Source: an uncultured Paracoccaceae bacterium (GTDB lineage Bacteria; Pseudomonadota; Alphaproteobacteria; Rhodobacterales; Rhodobacteraceae). From it: 64,000 nucleotides of DNA. Location: the NCBI GenBank assembly GCA_947489325.1, contig CANLDA010000013.1, forward strand, positions 47,221-111,220, written 5' to 3'. Below the pieces are notes generated by a model. The model was not told the DNA's origin. It made no database searches and saw only the letters and a program-made list of their open reading frames with translations. Positions 1 to 8,200 of the stretch are shown in pieces. The translations under genes and the position numbers were made by a program. How positions within the stretch are numbered: the stretch's first letter is position 1; every line of letters begins with the position of its first letter.

Positions 1-253
1 GGATCTTGTGGTTGGGGGTGGGCGGCGTTTCCTGCAGTGATGTGACCAGCACATCAAGAAACGCAGGATCCCAGTCCGCCGCTTTCCACAGGGCCGGATA
101 GGCCAGAGCGGCGGCGACGATCACCGGCCAGCTTTGGACCCACAGAAAAAGCAACACAAACCCAAAGAGCCAGACCATGGCATACATGATCGGTAACCCG
201 ATGAGCTTTGGTGGCCGGATTAGGCCCAAGAAAAGAATTGTTTGCGTTGCCAT
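1..253 (-). CDS. virB3: VirB3-like type IV secretion protein (3' part outside window)
   Basis: The gene starts with ATG at 253 and reads off the left edge after 84 codons. The protein begins MATQTILFLGLIRPPKLIGL and continues with a hydrophobic stretch of about 25 residues (MYAMVWLFGFVLLFLWVQSW) and a second hydrophobic patch. The short basic or polar N-terminus, membrane hairpin near the N-terminus and position directly after the pilin gene fit VirB3, an inner-membrane component of type IV secretion machines. It lies 7 bp downstream of virB2 in the same direction, so one transcript is likely, and virB4 would be expected next to the left. Confidence 0.8.
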   Translation of the reverse strand, partial: MATQTILFLGLIRPPKLIGLPIMYAMVWLFGFVLLFLWVQSWPVIVAAALAYPALWKAADWDPAFLDVLVTSLQETPPTPNHKI

Positions 254-260
254 ATCGGAT

Positions 261-551
261 TTACGCGCCCCAGATGGCGGTCACGATGGTCGGCGCAGCC
301 GCGATGCCCGCGATTGCGACGAGCACCCAAAGGGCTTGGCGGAAGTCCAAAATCCCGAAGAGCCAGGACAGGAACACACCGATCAACGCCAAGGTGCCGA
401 TCACGATGCCCAAGGGACCGGTGATTGTGTCGACGATGCCTTGCAGAAGGTTCTGTACCGGCGAGAGGTCGATACTTTGCGCGAGCGCGGGATTGGCAAT
501 CATCAAACTGGCCAGAGCCAGCGAAAGGATCATGCGGATTTGTGTGTGCAT
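261..551 (-). CDS. virB2: VirB2/TrbC-like conjugative pilin
   Basis: A 96-residue protein with a signal peptide ending at about residue 24 (LASLMIANPALAQ) followed by two hydrophobic segments (about 45-68 and 73-93). This is the standard layout of VirB2/TrbC pilins, in which the mature two-helix subunit polymerises into the conjugative pilus. It sits between a lytic transglycosylase gene and virB3, the usual VirB1-B2-B3 order. Its ATG overlaps the last base of the upstream gene, suggesting translational coupling. The family call rests on architecture and neighbours, since pilin sequences diverge strongly. Confidence 0.85.
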   Translation of the reverse strand: MHTQIRMILSLALASLMIANPALAQSIDLSPVQNLLQGIVDTITGPLGIVIGTLALIGVFLSWLFGILDFRQALWVLVAIAGIAAAPTIVTAIWGA

Positions 552-1267
552 CAGGAGGCTCCAGTCAGTCGATCACGCACGGCCATGACACGGCGCACGT
601 GATTTTGGGTTTCTCGGTAGGGAGGGATGCCGCCATAGCGCGCGACCGCGTCTGGTCCCGCGTTATAGGCCGCGAGCGCGAGTTCGGGTGCGCCGAACTG
701 CGCCAACATCATCAGAAGGTAGCGGGCAGAGCCATCGAGGTTGGCTTGCCAATCATACGGATCTACGTCGAGCTGCGCGGCCGTCGCGGGCATCAACTGC
801 CCGAGGCCAATCGCGCCTGCAGAACTGCGTGCATTTGGACGATAGGCGCTTTCAATCTCAATATTGGCTTGGAAGAGGGCCCGCCATTCTGTCACCGACA
901 GGCCTGCGCGGCGCAACGCCGGGTGCCCGCCATAGCGATGCGCGGTGCTTTCGAGTGCAGCGAGGATTTCGGGCCGGGGAACTGCCCGGGCGGGTGCAGG
1001 AGGCAGATCTACAGTCTCAGGCACTGCAAAAACGATCAGCTCTGGTGGGTTTGCGCCAATCCCGTCGACGTAGCTTTGTGCAAAACCTGATTGGGGGGAT
1101 TTGGTTTCCAGCTGGCCATCAGCCCGCATGGAAAGAACGAAGCCTTCAGAATAGGCAGGGGCAGCAAGGAATACCGCGAGGAAGGCAAGTATCTTAGCCC
1201 GCGTCGTCCAGTTGGTGAGAGGCGATCTTGCCTTCGAGCATCGGGATCGAGACGATCGAAACGCCAA
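551..1267 (-). CDS. virB1: VirB1-like lytic transglycosylase
   Basis: A periplasmic SLT-type transglycosylase that would open peptidoglycan for the secretion channel. The catalytic domain is clear: IEIESAYRPNARSSAGAIG contains the catalytic Glu, followed by GLGQLMP and later LAAYNAGPDAV. A signal peptide-like stretch (ILAFLAVFLAAPAYS) precedes the mature part. The start is uncertain. No ATG or GTG lies just before the signal peptide; the nearest standard upstream codon is TTG at 1267, inside the preceding gene, and an ATG at 1129 would remove the signal peptide. The reading frame is open much further upstream, but that part matches nothing. Confidence 0.8.
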   Translation of the reverse strand: MAFRSSRSRCSKARSPLTNWTTRAKILAFLAVFLAAPAYSEGFVLSMRADGQLETKSPQSGFAQSYVDGIGANPPELIVFAVPETVDLPPAPARAVPRPEILAALESTAHRYGGHPALRRAGLSVTEWRALFQANIEIESAYRPNARSSAGAIGLGQLMPATAAQLDVDPYDWQANLDGSARYLLMMLAQFGAPELALAAYNAGPDAVARYGGIPPYRETQNHVRRVMAVRDRLTGAS

Positions 1268-1520
1268 GGCCCGCAAGAAAGCTGGATAAGCCGTTGATTG
1301 TCTTGAACTCTCGGGCTGCCATGTTGTTGCGTGCTGTAACGAGCAGGCGACGCGTCTCGCCATCTGGCGAGACGCAATGCACGGTCCAAACTCCGGACCA
1401 CTGAGCACCTGTACGTTTGGGCGTAACCCGGCACACAACATCCGCCGAATGACCCTCGGCAAGCAGCGTGCGCAGCCCGTCTTCACTGACAACATTGGGG
1501 GCGTCTTGCATCAAATTCAT
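1194..1520 (-). CDS. Conserved-type hypothetical protein at head of virB operon
   Basis: About 108 residues from the ATG at 1520 (MNLMQDAPNVVSEDGLRTLL), which has AAGG nine bases upstream; an in-frame ATG at 1547 is an alternative but has no visible ribosome site. There is no signal peptide or membrane segment. I do not recognise a domain. It overlaps the start of the VirB1-like gene and heads the same minus-strand run, so it is probably an operon member, perhaps a cytosolic accessory or regulatory protein of the transfer system. That role is only inferred from position. Confidence 0.55.
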   Translation of the reverse strand: MNLMQDAPNVVSEDGLRTLLAEGHSADVVCRVTPKRTGAQWSGVWTVHCVSPDGETRRLLVTARNNMAAREFKTINGLSSFLAGLGVSIVSIPMLEGKIASHQLDDAG

Positions 1521-1683
1521 AAGATCGAGCCTTGCAGAATTGTGCATTGGCCCGGCAGTCCCTCATGGACTACCGAACCGATACAATATTATAATTTTGC
1601 AATCAATAGGTGCATGTTACATTAATGCGCCTTTCATGCGTTGAAACGAATTTACTGCAACAGAGTGGCTGAGCCAAGATAAT

Positions 1684-1971
1684 ATGGCGGTTTTGAAACA
1701 AACATGGGCGGCTCTGGCTGTTTTGGGTTGGGGATCAGCCTCGATTGCGGGCAGTTGCCTGCCACCTGTGCCGCCATGGATGCCCACCGATCCCGATGAT
1801 GTCAGGGCATATGCTGACCTGTTGAGGCGTGATGCTGAGGCGTATTTTGCCGAAGTCGAGCAGTACTTCCGTTGCCAGGATCAGGAACGGCGAGAGGTTT
1901 TTGAGCAGGCGCGCGAGGTCAGCGAAGGTTACGCGCGCGTTTTGGAGATATTGGATGCTAGGAGGAAATGA
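1684..1971 (+). CDS. Small secreted protein next to the conjugation genes
   Basis: A 95-residue protein with an N-terminal signal-like stretch (LKQTWAALAVLGWGSASIAG) followed by a Pro-rich segment (LPPVPPWMPTDPDD), two cysteines in the mature part (at the start of the mature chain and in YFRCQDQE) and a charged helical C-terminus. It is transcribed away from the virB genes; 1521-1683 is the shared upstream region and is AT-rich around 1580-1620. The two cysteines suggest a periplasmic, possibly disulphide-bonded protein. No family is recognised, and a link to conjugation is inferred from location only. Confidence 0.6.
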   Translation: MAVLKQTWAALAVLGWGSASIAGSCLPPVPPWMPTDPDDVRAYADLLRRDAEAYFAEVEQYFRCQDQERREVFEQAREVSEGYARVLEILDARRK

Positions 1972-2076
1972 CGGCTGTCACCTCCCTTGAGAAAGCTGTC
2001 TTTTACCACAGTGCCCTTTTTTGTGGCCTAGATTATCGATCACCTTGACCGGAGGGGTTCGGACTTCCGGAGAGTT

Positions 2077-4566
2077 CTATCCTAAATCCAGTTCACCAAT
2101 CAGTTTTTCCAAGTCGGCAAAACGTAACATATCATATGGCATCACGTGCGCGGTCTCATCTCGCAACATGACAAATGTATTGGAACAACCCTTGGCTTCG
2201 CGTTTCGTAAATCTGCCAGACAACTGGCTGGCAAAGCATGAATAAGCGTCAATCAGCAGCGTCCGATGGAAATCCCATTCCCGTTCCACCCCTTCTTTCG
2301 CGATCATATTCGTTAGTGTGGTGGCCACACCTGCATCAATTATAAGTTTCCTCGCAGTCTCAGCCTCGCCCGATCGGATGCAGACATGGGCGCATTGGAG
2401 TGCATTTATGCAAAGATTGATTGTCATAACGCGCATCGAATGAACTTGGTCCGGGGTTGCGTTGGTCTCGCGTTCTAGAGGAAATCTTTCCAACATCTCT
2501 AAATTCTTGTGGAGAACATCTATGCTTTTTTCTAGATCGCTTTCGCCAAACCAATAGTTGATGTTCAACCGTGTGACTTCGACTGCTAGTTCTTCAACCC
2601 CAAACCGCAGGCCGCGAACGGTTTTACTTTTATTGCTTTCATGGTTCTTCTCACTTACTTCGCCCGCCAAAGCCGCTTTAGCTTTCTGCAAGTTGCCCAA
2701 AGCGACGTCCAAGTCAGTGTTGGCTTTCTGAAGACTGGAACTGACATTCTGCTTATCAATTGATATCGTCAGGCGCTGTGATACGGCCAGAAGGAAGAAA
2801 GCTTCTCTACCACTGATTATGACTCCATCTCGAGATTGGATTTCTCCCGACTGCGAGATTCGGACGGCTCTGCTTGCCAGTCCGCGAGTCACAGCCCACT
2901 TGCCCTCAGATGCGCATAGGGCCCCCCAAACCAAACACGTGACATATCCAAGATCAGTATTTCCAAGCTGCCTCGAAAGAGTATCCCGCTCCAGGGAGTT
3001 AAGCTTGTGTTCGATGAGGTCTTTCAAAGTGGTGAGATCGTGCGTTTCAGTTAGATTTCGAACAAGCTCTGTTGCTGTGGGAAAACCGTCAAATCTGATT
3101 AGCGGGGGGTTACGAGGCCGTTGTTTCCTCCTGCCTTCGCGACGAAACGCAAAAAGAATCTCAATTCCTGCAGTCGTGAATGCTATTAGGATGTCGTCCC
3201 AACGTTGGTCCAATTGGTTCCGAGCTACTTCTCCTAACCTTTCCACCTCTCGAACAATCTCTCTACGCTCGGTAAGCGTAGAAATTTCTTGAATGGAGGA
3301 AAGCACTAAGTCGTCTTCGTCGTTTCGGTAGATGAGCTCAAGAGCCAAGATTGGCTTCTTGAAACCATCCCACGTCTCTAAGACACTTTCGAAAGGGCTT
3401 TCGCCATTTGAAGAGAGCCGATCTAGGCTTTTCTGTAAGGCTGAAAGGCTCTCAGGTTTCTCAGAAGCAAGATTCTCCAACTCTTTGATGAAGCGCCATT
3501 TCCCTCCTGTATATGTGGTCAGCAAACCGTCAAGCCAATTGCTAAATTTCCTCGTATTATCATGGTCTTGATCTCGCCCATTCTGCCAGGAAATCGCCTC
3601 GAACACAAACGCGATCGGATCTAGTATTTTGACATGCATCGAACTGCTTTGACGCTGCCGCACGCTAGCGTGCAACAATGGGTCACCTGTAAGTAGGATG
3701 ACTTGGACGTCGAATGGATGAAGGCGTTCGTTTAAGCCTTCCAAGTCCGAAAGAACTTGAGCATCATTTTCCAAATTCGTAAGTCTACGGCTCATTTTAT
3801 GCCGCGAAAAATCTTTAAGCCAACCCTGCTTGCGTTCTGAAGCTCGTGCCCAATCTGATATGCTTCCTTCATGCAAAAAAGCACTAGCGAGGTTATCAAA
3901 CTCATCAGATTCTTCTAATAGGTCGGCTAGATCAAATTGATCCATGATCTTCTGGTTGGCATATAGGCTAAGGAACCGACGGTATTCCTTTTGGATACCC
4001 ATTGCGGGCCTGCCACTCTGTCCCGTTGAGCTCTTTGAAGGCAACGATAAGGCCAGCAGTTTTTCAAGCTTTGATTGGAAGAACTGATCTTTCTCCTCAA
4101 TCGATTTTTCCCGTGAAAGAAGCTCGTCGCGATACTCAATCAAATCGCTTTCATAATTTCGCTTAAGAAAATTGCGTTCCTTATTTGTTGACTCCTCGAG
4201 CAATGCCTCAAAACTGTTGATAGTCTGCTCTTCCTGAGAAACCGCTGCACTGGCTACAATGTCAAAAATTGTCGCAGTCTCACGGGCGTGTGGAACAAAC
4301 TGAAATAAAGGCAACGCAGAGTTCTCAAAGAAAATGAACTCAGCCAAAGCAAGTGACAGCGCTGTTGCATCTGTGTCCGAGTCACGGCGAAAAATTCGGC
4401 CAAATTGATTGCTAGCAGGGTCGGTGAAGAGTTTGATTGTGCCGGTGTCTAGAGCAAAGATCGTGACCCCAGAGAAGGACTTCAGCAGTTGATCTCTCTT
4501 GATCTGATGAAGCCTAAGTCTTGCCGCATCAACAATGAATTGTGAGAAGTCATGTTCGTCAATCAT
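2077..4566 (-). CDS. Large protein with split PIN-like nuclease domain, helical C-terminus
   Basis: An 829-residue protein, last of a three-gene cassette. Its N-terminal part reads as a PIN-like ribonuclease fold: TIFALDTG with Asp40, an acidic helix with Glu76 (SLALAEF), then after a long insertion (about 100-265, charged and probably coiled coil) Asp274 and LLTGD with Asp295 at the end of a hydrophobic strand. The spacing of Asp274 to Asp295 is that of the last two PIN acidic motifs. The rest (about 350-829) is helical and repeat-like, with no recognised domain. It starts 2 bp after the preceding stop, so it is likely coupled. The region is AT-richer than the backbone. Toxin or defence effector is my inference; no named family is claimed. 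Confidence 0.7.
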   Translation of the reverse strand: MIDEHDFSQFIVDAARLRLHQIKRDQLLKSFSGVTIFALDTGTIKLFTDPASNQFGRIFRRDSDTDATALSLALAEFIFFENSALPLFQFVPHARETATIFDIVASAAVSQEEQTINSFEALLEESTNKERNFLKRNYESDLIEYRDELLSREKSIEEKDQFFQSKLEKLLALSLPSKSSTGQSGRPAMGIQKEYRRFLSLYANQKIMDQFDLADLLEESDEFDNLASAFLHEGSISDWARASERKQGWLKDFSRHKMSRRLTNLENDAQVLSDLEGLNERLHPFDVQVILLTGDPLLHASVRQRQSSSMHVKILDPIAFVFEAISWQNGRDQDHDNTRKFSNWLDGLLTTYTGGKWRFIKELENLASEKPESLSALQKSLDRLSSNGESPFESVLETWDGFKKPILALELIYRNDEDDLVLSSIQEISTLTERREIVREVERLGEVARNQLDQRWDDILIAFTTAGIEILFAFRREGRRKQRPRNPPLIRFDGFPTATELVRNLTETHDLTTLKDLIEHKLNSLERDTLSRQLGNTDLGYVTCLVWGALCASEGKWAVTRGLASRAVRISQSGEIQSRDGVIISGREAFFLLAVSQRLTISIDKQNVSSSLQKANTDLDVALGNLQKAKAALAGEVSEKNHESNKSKTVRGLRFGVEELAVEVTRLNINYWFGESDLEKSIDVLHKNLEMLERFPLERETNATPDQVHSMRVMTINLCINALQCAHVCIRSGEAETARKLIIDAGVATTLTNMIAKEGVEREWDFHRTLLIDAYSCFASQLSGRFTKREAKGCSNTFVMLRDETAHVMPYDMLRFADLEKLIGELDLG

Positions 4567-4568
4567 TG

Positions 4569-5582
4569 CTACAACATCGCTTCCTTGGCATCGTCGCGCT
4601 CGGAAATCAGCGTTTTCTTTGTTCTCGTTTCGCTCTGATACGCCTCCAGCTTAGCCTTGACGTCACTCGGAGTCATCCGTAGCTTTTTTTGTTCCATTGG
4701 AGCCAATAGCGCCTCGGCGAGTGCGTGCTCGCTAGTCAGTTGTTTTTGAGCGGGTGTATGCGCCGTCGCAGCCTGATGTTGACCGATTAAATCAGCAACG
4801 AGGAAAGCCGACGCACTCTTCGCCAATCGTTCAAGCTGTGAAGATTGTCCTTGGACTAGACTTCTTTCAGCAACATTCGCCGCAAATACCGACTTGAGCT
4901 GTGCTTCTGCCTGCGAGAACTCGACATCGCCATACTCCATTCGCCCTAGCAAAAAATCCTGAATCTCGTTTGCTAGGTCGGTTGCGTGATGGATTGCTTT
5001 GTTGGGTTCGATCTCAAGTATTCGCTCAAACAACTCAGGAAGAACTTCGTAGCTTGGTCCGCCTCCCTTGATCAGACTTAAGCATAGTTTGCTTGTTAGT
5101 GAGGACGAGAACTTTCCCTCTATGACCAATGTGGCAGCCATTTCCAGAAGATCAAAGGTCCGAACACCATCTGACATGGTGTCAGGAATTTCAACTTTCT
5201 GCAGCTTTTTTTGTCGAGACAGGACGCCGAGCGCGTCTACAGCTTCCATACATCCGATTTTTGCGGCAGTTCGTAGCAATATGCCGAATAGAATTGGTTT
5301 TCTCTCAGTTATCTCTGGCTCGGCTATCAGTTCTCCCAGCGCAGTCCGGAAAAGTGCCCCCACCGATTTGGCCCCAGTAGTCCCATCGTTTTTTTCGAGA
5401 TAGGAATACACCGAAAAAACAACCTCTTCGGGCTCCATTTTTGATCGATACAAGAAATGATAAGGCTCGAATGAAAAGGCGTCATTTGTTGAGACCCAGG
5501 CTTCAAGCGAAGACTTGATCCAACCTCGTATCGCCGCCTTTTCGGTTAGCGCCACTCCAGTTTCGAGGCCTTTGTCGGTCAT
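4569..5582 (-). CDS. Unknown helical protein, middle gene of PIN cassette
   Basis: A 337-residue, predicted mostly helical soluble protein with no signal peptide or membrane segment and no motif I recognise. The C-terminal third is rich in Lys, Glu and Gln (from about residue 270), suggesting a coiled or extended interaction region. The ATG overlaps the stop of the upstream gene in an ATGA arrangement (5579-5582) and the stop is 2 bp before the downstream PIN gene, so the three proteins are probably made together and may form a complex. It could be an adaptor or regulator of the nuclease; nothing in the sequence shows an enzyme active site. Confidence 0.65.
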   Translation of the reverse strand: MTDKGLETGVALTEKAAIRGWIKSSLEAWVSTNDAFSFEPYHFLYRSKMEPEEVVFSVYSYLEKNDGTTGAKSVGALFRTALGELIAEPEITERKPILFGILLRTAAKIGCMEAVDALGVLSRQKKLQKVEIPDTMSDGVRTFDLLEMAATLVIEGKFSSSLTSKLCLSLIKGGGPSYEVLPELFERILEIEPNKAIHHATDLANEIQDFLLGRMEYGDVEFSQAEAQLKSVFAANVAERSLVQGQSSQLERLAKSASAFLVADLIGQHQAATAHTPAQKQLTSEHALAEALLAPMEQKKLRMTPSDVKAKLEAYQSETRTKKTLISERDDAKEAML

Positions 5583-6616
5583 GGCTGTGCCAGCCTTTCC
5601 AGCCTCTCAATAAATTTCGACTTCGATCGCTTCCGAGACAGACTTCGAAGGAACTCCGCGTCTTTGATAGGGACCCAGTCGCGTCTTGGCACTCTTGTAT
5701 AGCCGAGGATTGAAAAGAATATGGGCCCTGTGGGCCGGAAGTTTTGAGCCACAAGCTCTCTACCCCCTCGATGCGGCCTCTTGCCCAGTATACGTTCCAA
5801 GTGAGCTGTGCGGCCCCATTTGTCTGGTCTCTTTCTTAGGTCGCCAAACACACTTTTGAATCGCCTCCCCACGCCATCCAAAGGTGTTGGTCGGTAAAAT
5901 TCATGCATATTGGGAATACTGCTCTTTGGTATGATTAATGTCGCTAGCAGTGTTGGCGCATAAGCCGGATGATGGAGATCATTGTTGCTTCCAAAATGAT
6001 CGAGGCCCAGGATATCACGGGCGCAGTCAGCTCTTTCTCTCCAATTTGCCCGATCCCTCCAGCAACCACACTCTGGTAAGCCGCTTTCACCGTAAGAGGT
6101 GAACCAGACGATGCTTTCTCGGCTAGGGCCTTTGATCCCAGAGTCTAGCTCCACTGGGAGTAGCCCATCGTCGTCGGTAGTACGTCGTTCAACATGCCTG
6201 AGAATGTCGTCTTCTATGGAATTTCGATCTACCATGCTTGACGCACCATAGAACTTGGATACCAGCCCAAGCAACGAGCGATACTTGGATTTGTCTGAAG
6301 CAACAAATCCATCGCGCAGATATTTTGCGTTTATGGTTGTCGCCAAGTAGTCACTTTCCAAGCTGGCAACGGCAAGTCCTTTTGTCGAAAACTTGCTTCC
6401 GCCACCGACGTCTTTCCTGCTTGCTACAGCATCGAATAGCTCAATAGGATTCGACACGCTGGTCGTCCTAGCACTTTCGCCTTCAAGCTCATGTGCGAAC
6501 TCACTAAAAACACTTCGCTCTAATGTGGCACCCGAAACAGCGTCGCAGATATTGACAGCTTTGAATGCACCTTCGTCGGTCTGAAACCAATCCTCAAAAA
6601 AATCTTTATCGGTCAA
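5579..6616 (-). CDS. Unknown protein with Cys/His-rich centre, first gene of PIN cassette
   Basis: A 345-residue protein beginning at a TTG at 6616, preceded by AAGGG about 8 bases upstream; no ATG gives a better fit. The centre has Cys183, Cys185 and Cys198 with His207, His215 and His216 in a Trp- and Arg-rich stretch (ECGCWRDRANWRERADC), which could bind a metal. The C-terminal 100 residues are strongly basic (RRFKSVFGDLRKRPDKW, SRKRSKSKFIERLERL), suggesting nucleic-acid contact. No family is recognised. As the first gene of the tight cassette it may be the sensor or nucleic-acid binding part, but that is inference from charge and position. Confidence 0.65.
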   Translation of the reverse strand: MTDKDFFEDWFQTDEGAFKAVNICDAVSGATLERSVFSEFAHELEGESARTTSVSNPIELFDAVASRKDVGGGSKFSTKGLAVASLESDYLATTINAKYLRDGFVASDKSKYRSLLGLVSKFYGASSMVDRNSIEDDILRHVERRTTDDDGLLPVELDSGIKGPSRESIVWFTSYGESGLPECGCWRDRANWRERADCARDILGLDHFGSNNDLHHPAYAPTLLATLIIPKSSIPNMHEFYRPTPLDGVGRRFKSVFGDLRKRPDKWGRTAHLERILGKRPHRGGRELVAQNFRPTGPIFFSILGYTRVPRRDWVPIKDAEFLRSLSRKRSKSKFIERLERLAQP

Positions 6617-6982
6617 TTGTCTACCCTTCGAGAGATATAAGGAATTGTGCCGAGTTTAACAGATGAATCAAGCGCCATCTTACCCTTGCGACTGTATGAA
6701 GGTGCGGTTTGACGGTAGGTTTGCAGCATCGAGCCGCGCCTCCACAGTGTCGAGTTGGTCAATCTGGGAGAAGACTGCTGTTGAGCACTCACTCAAAAAC
6801 GATTGTACAAATTACGAGGTTCAACCCCTTCGACAAGGTGCTATGTAGCAATTTTGTCGGACTAAAAACCTATTCTGTAAACACAGTCAGCCAACAACGT
6901 GGTGCTGGAAGAGTATAAAGAATAGCGAAAGCCGATTTTCCTTTAAATTGCGGCATGCTGTACGCTGGACTCATACCGACCG
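6617..6982. other. Intergenic stretch upstream of the PIN cassette
   Basis: No convincing gene is seen. Two short plus-strand reading frames (6663-6848, 6709-6918) have no ribosome site and no recognisable sequence. The stretch should hold the promoter of the minus-strand cassette; I see no clear -35/-10 pair or palindrome in it. Confidence 0.4.
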
Positions 6983-7186
6983 TTAGCCGCGATTTGCACC
7001 AAGGTCCGGTCCTGCCTGTTGCTCTGGGCAGATTGTCGATCGAAGCAGGCCGTCTTCGTGCAGCGCGGCCTGCGTGTCGCCGTTATCCCACAAATAAAGT
7101 AGGCCGATTTCGACGCCTGTTTTGATGCACGTAATGCGGCCGATGGCTTCGGCTGTTGTGCGACCACTCTCAAATTCGGGCAACAC
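6983..7186 (-). CDS. Small protein coupled to the XRE regulator
   Basis: A 67-residue frame from a GTG at 7186 that shares one base with the stop of the XRE gene (TAGTG), so it would be translated by coupling. The product (LPEFESGRTTAEAIGRITCI, then IGLLYLWDNGDTQAALHEDG) has an ordered amino-acid pattern unlike a random shadow frame, with no membrane segment. The function is unknown; possibly a partner or co-regulator of the XRE protein. A competing frame on the same strand (6943-7173) is less likely because it lacks the coupling. Confidence 0.5.
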   Translation of the reverse strand: MLPEFESGRTTAEAIGRITCIKTGVEIGLLYLWDNGDTQAALHEDGLLRSTICPEQQAGPDLGANRG

Positions 7187-7398
7187 TAGCCCCTCTCGTT
7201 AAACAATTCCTTGGGAGCGACCTCGAGAGCATGCGCGATCCGCTCTAGAACATCGATCGATGCTGAGAATTTCGCGAGCTCGATCTCGCTGATATAGCTG
7301 CGATCCAGGTCAGCAGCTAAAGCTAATTGTTCTTGGCTTAATCCTCTGGAATTTCTTAGATTCCGGATATTTAACCCTACCTGTTCCCTCAGTTTCAT
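7186..7398 (-). CDS. XRE-family transcriptional regulator (single HTH)
   Basis: A 70-residue Cro/cI-type repressor: IRNLRNSRGLSQEQLALAAD then LDRSYISEIELAKFSASIDV matches the five-helix HTH_3 fold almost end to end, leaving no effector domain. Such stand-alone XRE proteins in mobile elements often control excision or cargo genes. It is divergent from the secreted protein gene at 7557 and shares with it a 158-bp gap holding a perfect 12-bp palindrome, a plausible operator. It lies directly upstream of the PIN cassette in the same direction (570 bp gap), so it could control it. Confidence 0.85.
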   Translation of the reverse strand: MKLREQVGLNIRNLRNSRGLSQEQLALAADLDRSYISEIELAKFSASIDVLERIAHALEVAPKELFNERG

Positions 7399-7434
7399 GA
7401 CCTGTATTCGGCCAGATCACAAGAATTGCTCTAC

Positions 7435-7446
7435 GGAATATATTCC
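7435..7446. promoter_or_regulatory. Palindrome GGAATATATTCC, putative XRE operator
   Basis: A perfect 12-bp palindrome located 37 bp upstream of the XRE start codon and 110 bp upstream of the divergent gene. Position and symmetry fit autoregulation by the XRE dimer; binding is inferred. Confidence 0.45.
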
Positions 7447-7556
7447 ACAAAACGCGCGCGAGTGGATCTAATCGCTTGCCCGCATATGGTGTGCGGGGCG
7501 AAGTTGGGCAACAACCATCAATATTATAGTAGTGGAATCGAAAGGCGCTTATTGAT

Positions 7557-8198
7557 ATGTGGCTCAAATCCATCCGATATTTGCTTGGCGGGGTCGCCAT
7601 AAGTGTCGTTTCCAGCTTGGCTCCGCAGGCAGCAAAAGCCTACCAAGTTGATTGCGCCATACTGCTTTGCCTGGCTGGCGGGTGGCCAGCTTCAGCAGAA
7701 TGTGCCCATGCTCGTGCGGTTTTCATTAGGCGGATTACGCCTTGGCCTATCGAGCCGCCATTGCAGATCTGGCGGTGTCCGATGGGTGTTTCTGAGCGGG
7801 TGCCTTTGCAAGGCACGGCCCCAAAGATCTGGGAGGCCAGCAACCAAATAGGTCAGACTCTCGGCCAAGTCATTCTGGCACAGATGGCTGAAGGCGGTGC
7901 CGATATCGACATCAGTGGTTTGGAATTCGATTTCGTGCGCTCGATCCGCGTCTGGGATGTTCGGTACTACAGCCATCGCGAACGCGGTCGCGACGATGAC
8001 TGCTCTGAGAGCTACAATATTCGCCTCGGGACCTATGGCACGCAGGGCGAATTCGGATGGCAACGCACGACACCGGCGGCTGCCCCGCAGTGGGTGCTGC
8101 CGTCGCGGCGCTGTTCGTCATCGAATTGGCGACGTGGGGTTGGCGTTGAATGGGAAGATCACGAAGGCAACCATGGATACGAGTGGGTGGCCTACTAA
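7557..8198 (+). CDS. Secreted conserved-type hypothetical protein of the mobile element
   Basis: A 213-residue protein with an N-terminal signal-like stretch (YLLGGVAISVVSSLAPQAAKA) followed by a Cys-containing motif (VDCAILLCLAGGWPASAEC) and ITPWPIEPPLQIWRC. This motif block is, from memory, typical of proteins found with conjugation genes on Rhodobacteraceae plasmids and islands, but I cannot name a Pfam family. The later part (LEFDFVRSIRVWDVRYYSHR) is polar. It is probably periplasmic with several cysteines. It is divergent from the XRE gene and convergent with the ribbon-helix-helix gene, whose stop lies 2 bp away. Confidence 0.65.
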   Translation: MWLKSIRYLLGGVAISVVSSLAPQAAKAYQVDCAILLCLAGGWPASAECAHARAVFIRRITPWPIEPPLQIWRCPMGVSERVPLQGTAPKIWEASNQIGQTLGQVILAQMAEGGADIDISGLEFDFVRSIRVWDVRYYSHRERGRDDDCSESYNIRLGTYGTQGEFGWQRTTPAAAPQWVLPSRRCSSSNWRRGVGVEWEDHEGNHGYEWVAY

Positions 8199-8200
8199 GG

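Noticed and set aside
551..1495. Long N-terminal extension of the VirB1-like protein
   Set aside because: The first part lies over the preceding gene in another frame and has no domain or signal peptide; the exported enzyme starts near 1200.
6663..6918. Small genes upstream of the PIN cassette
   Set aside because: Two overlapping short plus-strand frames lack ribosome sites and any ordered sequence pattern.
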